DNA of 8,168 nt, taken from JALGWN01 sp964598025. Its GTDB lineage: Bacteria; Arandabacterota; Arandabacteria; Arandabacterales; Arandabacteraceae. Below, piece after piece: positions 6,622 to 8,168 of this stretch (positions within the stretch are counted from its first letter, which is position 1; each line of letters starts with the position of its first letter). The notes under the pieces were generated by a model that saw only the letters and a list, made by a program, of their open reading frames with translations, made no database searches and had not been told where the DNA came from. Where the stretch lies: the NCBI GenBank assembly GCA_964598025.1, contig CAZRAU010000126.1:1-8168 (forward strand), written 5' to 3'. The translations under genes and the position numbers were made by a program.

Positions 6622-7494
6622 ATGAGGAAGATCATAATGCTCGTGGTTATCGTAGGCCTCCTGGCCTCGTCATCGGCCATGGCGCTCGAGAAAAAGGCCT
6701 ACCAGATGCGAGAGGATTTCGGCACGGCCCCGCTTGAGGTGTGCAACCTTCAGTACTATTACTATATCCCCTGCCCCACTTACTCCTGGTTCTGGGCATT
6801 CTATGGGTTCGAGGTGGGCGACGTGATCGGACAATGGTTCGAGATCGGGGATCTTTCTACGGGCGGTTTCGGGATATGCGACCCTGCCCAGTGTTTCGCG
6901 CTCGACCAGATACGCATGCTTGACTTCTCGGGCTACGGGAGTCCTTCGCTTTACCCGACCTTTCCGATCGAGTTCGATGCCTACTGCTGCGACGCCTTCG
7001 GGTGCCCGATCGGCCCTTCACTCTGGAACAGCGGCCCCGTCGATCTAGGTTATTCCTGGAACTATGTCACGATAGACCCGCCTCTCAGCATCTGTCAATG
7101 CGCCACAGAGCCGGGGCCTCCCGCATCGGCGGCAAGGATACTCATAACCGCGACCCATTTGCCTTGTCCCTCGCACTGCGATGGCTCACCGGCGTGGGGT
7201 GCCGACAACATAAGCAGGTGCCTGGCGGAGGGATGCGTGATGCATGACTATGGCTGCCTTCCGGCGCTTTACCCGAGGCCTTCCGTCAGCCACTACCCTA
7301 CGGTTCATTCGGGGTATTACGGCCAGGGACTCGAGTATTGCCCGCCCCAGTGGTTCAAAGACTTGAATGATACGACGGCAGACGGAAGCCAGTATGGCTT
7401 CGTCGAGCTCTGCTGGCGGCCATACGTGGTTTGCACGGGACCTTCGACGACCGGGAGCACGACCTGGGGCGGTGTCAAGTCGCTATACAGATAG
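6622..7494 (+). CDS. Secreted cysteine-rich protein of unknown family, paralog B
   Basis: A 290-residue exported protein, paralogous to the gene at 5225-6085 and transcribed away from it. MRKIIMLVVIVGLLASSSAMA is a signal peptide with likely cleavage after AMA (residue 21). Shared blocks run the whole length: QYYYYIPCPTYSWFW (about 44-58), GDVIGQWFEIGDLSTGG (about 66-82), FPIEFDAYC, LWNSGP (about 134-139), WNYVTIDPPLSIC (about 146-158), AEGCVMHDYGCLPALYPR (about 202-219), PTVHSGYYG, DTTADGSQYGF and the terminal WGGVKSLYR. It has about 17 cysteines, more than paralog A. The ATG at 6622 follows GGGGGTG with about six bases spacing; an in-frame ATG at 6580 would place 14 residues before the signal peptide. 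No function can be assigned. Likely extracytoplasmic, disulphide-stabilised. Confidence 0.9.
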   Translation: MRKIIMLVVIVGLLASSSAMALEKKAYQMREDFGTAPLEVCNLQYYYYIPCPTYSWFWAFYGFEVGDVIGQWFEIGDLSTGGFGICDPAQCFALDQIRMLDFSGYGSPSLYPTFPIEFDAYCCDAFGCPIGPSLWNSGPVDLGYSWNYVTIDPPLSICQCATEPGPPASAARILITATHLPCPSHCDGSPAWGADNISRCLAEGCVMHDYGCLPALYPRPSVSHYPTVHSGYYGQGLEYCPPQWFKDLNDTTADGSQYGFVELCWRPYVVCTGPSTTGSTTWGGVKSLYR

Positions 7495-7539
7495 GGCTTG
7501 GGCCGGGCGGCGCCCCCCCATGCGTCCTATAGGTCACAG

Positions 7540-7560
7540 CCATTGACCACATCTCAATGG
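7540..7560 (+). repeat. Perfect 7 bp inverted repeat (hairpin) before a strong RBS
   Basis: CCATTGA, a seven-base loop, then TCAATGG. It lies after paralog B and six bases before AAGGAGG (7567-7573). No T-run follows, so it is not a standard terminator; it could shape the leader of the next ORF or be an operator. Confidence 0.4.
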
Positions 7561-7578
7561 AAGTAGAAGGAGGACTCA

Positions 7579-7788
7579 ATGGCTCATGCACCGACGGGGC
7601 GGTTAAGTGAGAAGATCATAGAGCGGCAGTTTCTCTACGGGTTGGAGCGAGATTTCGAATTAGCACCTGCTACGTCGCGGGCAGTATTGTCAGCGGCGCA
7701 GCAGGTGCTGTTTCCGTTGGGGGCCAATGGAGATGTGCGTGAGGGCCAGATGCGCTTGACGGCTGTAGATGGGATGCTTCTTCCGTAA
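7579..7788 (+). pseudogene. Short ORF, probably a broken gene resembling the N-terminus of DUF1670 proteins
   Basis: A 69-codon frame starts at an ATG five bases after a near-perfect AAGGAGG, so a real gene once began here. It reads LSEKIIERQFLYGLERDFELAPATSRAV in two overlapping stretches, then AAQQVLFP and REGQMRLTAV. From memory this resembles the N-terminal part of DUF1670 proteins (pattern: QFxYxLExxxxLAPxxAxxxxxxAxxxLF, then GQxxxxAV), which are usually several times longer. The frame stops at TAA 7786 and again at TGA 7816, after which the same frame reads into the diverged repeat (LVGY with cysteines). I infer a truncated or decayed gene; a genuine 69-residue protein is the alternative. 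The family guess is weak. Confidence 0.4.
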
Positions 7789-7795
7789 CGAGAAC

Positions 7796-7891
7796 TGGCT
7801 CCCCGGGCAAATGTCTGAGAGCGCAGTCTTGTGGGATATCTTTGTCATTGCAGTAAAACGGGATGTCCGGGGCAAGATCAGGACTGTGCTG
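7796..7891 (+). repeat. Diverged dispersed repeat, copy 2 (coding-like relic)
   Basis: Gapless partner of 3941-4036, about 70 percent identical by hand count. In the frame of the ORF that starts at 7579 it reads SLVGYLCHCSKTGC then PGQDQDCAV, interrupted upstream by stops at 7786 and 7816. This suggests the repeat and that ORF were parts of one reading frame, which is inference. Confidence 0.55.
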
Positions 7892-8023
7892 TTCATATTG
7901 TGAGCCCGAAGAACTCGCATTTACCACTTCCATGCTTGCCCCGGAGGGCCGGGTAGGGCCAGTTCCGAGACGATATGCTAACGACGGCGCGCGATTCCCC
8001 GGAGTAAGGGGGTCGATTTCATG

Positions 8024-8052
8024 TTGACACGGGCGTTGGCCCGGCGTCTAAT
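8024..8052 (+). promoter_or_regulatory. Near-consensus sigma70 promoter
   Basis: TTGACA (8024-8029), exactly 17 bases, then TCTAAT (8047-8052): six of six and five of six matches to the housekeeping consensus. Transcription would start near 8059, giving a leader of about 50 bases before the ATG at 8110. This is the best promoter in the window. Confidence 0.7.
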
Positions 8053-8109
8053 CTCCATAGAGCGCAGTAGCGAGTTATGTCATGTGCCTGTCAGACCAAA
8101 GGGGGGAGT

Positions 8110-8168
8110 ATGGCTAAGTGGCCTATTATCGTCGTCTGTGCTGTTTTGGTCTTGGCAGGTTTTTGTCT
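8110..8168 (+). CDS. Start of an exported protein (partial, first 19 residues)
   Basis: The ATG at 8110 follows GGGGGGAG directly upstream and lies downstream of a near-consensus promoter. The visible residues MAKWPIIVVCAVLVLAGFC form a short charged end and a hydrophobic core, so a signal peptide or membrane anchor. Cysteines at residues 10 and 19 are seen; the tail LAGFC is reminiscent of a lipobox (L-A-G-x-C would need C one residue earlier), but the cleavage region is cut by the window edge. Function cannot be judged. Confidence 0.7.
   Translation, partial: MAKWPIIVVCAVLVLAGFC

Larger units (their letters stand above)
7789..8109. other. 321 bp spacer before the last gene
   Basis: It holds diverged repeat copy 2 (7796-7891) and the promoter at 8024-8052. 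A short frame (about 7768-7904) also overlaps the repeat. I see nothing recognisable in about 7905-8020. Confidence 0.45.

Noticed and set aside
7505..7515. GC-rich hairpin after paralog B as a terminator
   Set aside because: Only four base pairs (GGGC/GCCC) with a three-base loop and no T-run.
7670..7933. Minus-strand ORFs opposite the 7579 ORF
   Set aside because: They have no ribosome binding site or recognisable motif and overlap a frame with a strong one.
1..8168. CRISPR arrays, tRNA or rRNA genes, intact insertion sequences
   Set aside because: No regularly spaced direct repeats, no cloverleaf or rRNA-like stretches, and no full transposase were seen on either strand.

Overview
The window looks like a piece of chromosome from a fairly GC-rich bacterium with an outer membrane. 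It encodes a LolA-like periplasmic protein with its own ABC transporter, several proteins with Sec signal peptides, and sigma70-type promoter elements. The style (cysteine-rich secreted proteins of no known family, short GIY-YIG relics with palindromic repeats) resembles uncultured candidate-phylum genomes, but I cannot name the lineage from sequence alone. I see no rRNA, tRNA, CRISPR array or intact insertion sequence.

Region 1 (1-3597, minus strand) is a compact four-gene operon read leftwards: a LolA-like periplasmic lipoprotein-sorting protein, two different FtsX/MacB-type permeases, and a LolD/MacB-type ATPase cut by the left edge. The 10-57 bp gaps and the gene order suggest one transport machine, in which the two permeases pair, the ATPase powers them, and the LolA-like protein handles a lipid or lipoprotein substrate across the periplasm.

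Region 2 (3598-4171) is a gene-poor spacer holding one copy of a diverged repeat and a TATAAT box just before region 3. Region 3 (4172-4945, plus strand) is a single TauE/SafE-type membrane permease.

Region 4 (5225-7494) is the most unusual part. Two secreted, cysteine-rich, clearly paralogous proteins of about 290 residues are transcribed away from each other from a 536 bp spacer. That spacer carries a candidate promoter for each gene, a truncated GIY-YIG endonuclease relic, and the palindromic repeat next to it.

Region 5 (7495-8168) has a short ORF with a very good ribosome binding site that seems to be a broken gene, the second copy of the diverged repeat in frame with it, a near-consensus promoter, and the first 59 bases of a new gene for an exported protein that runs off the right edge.
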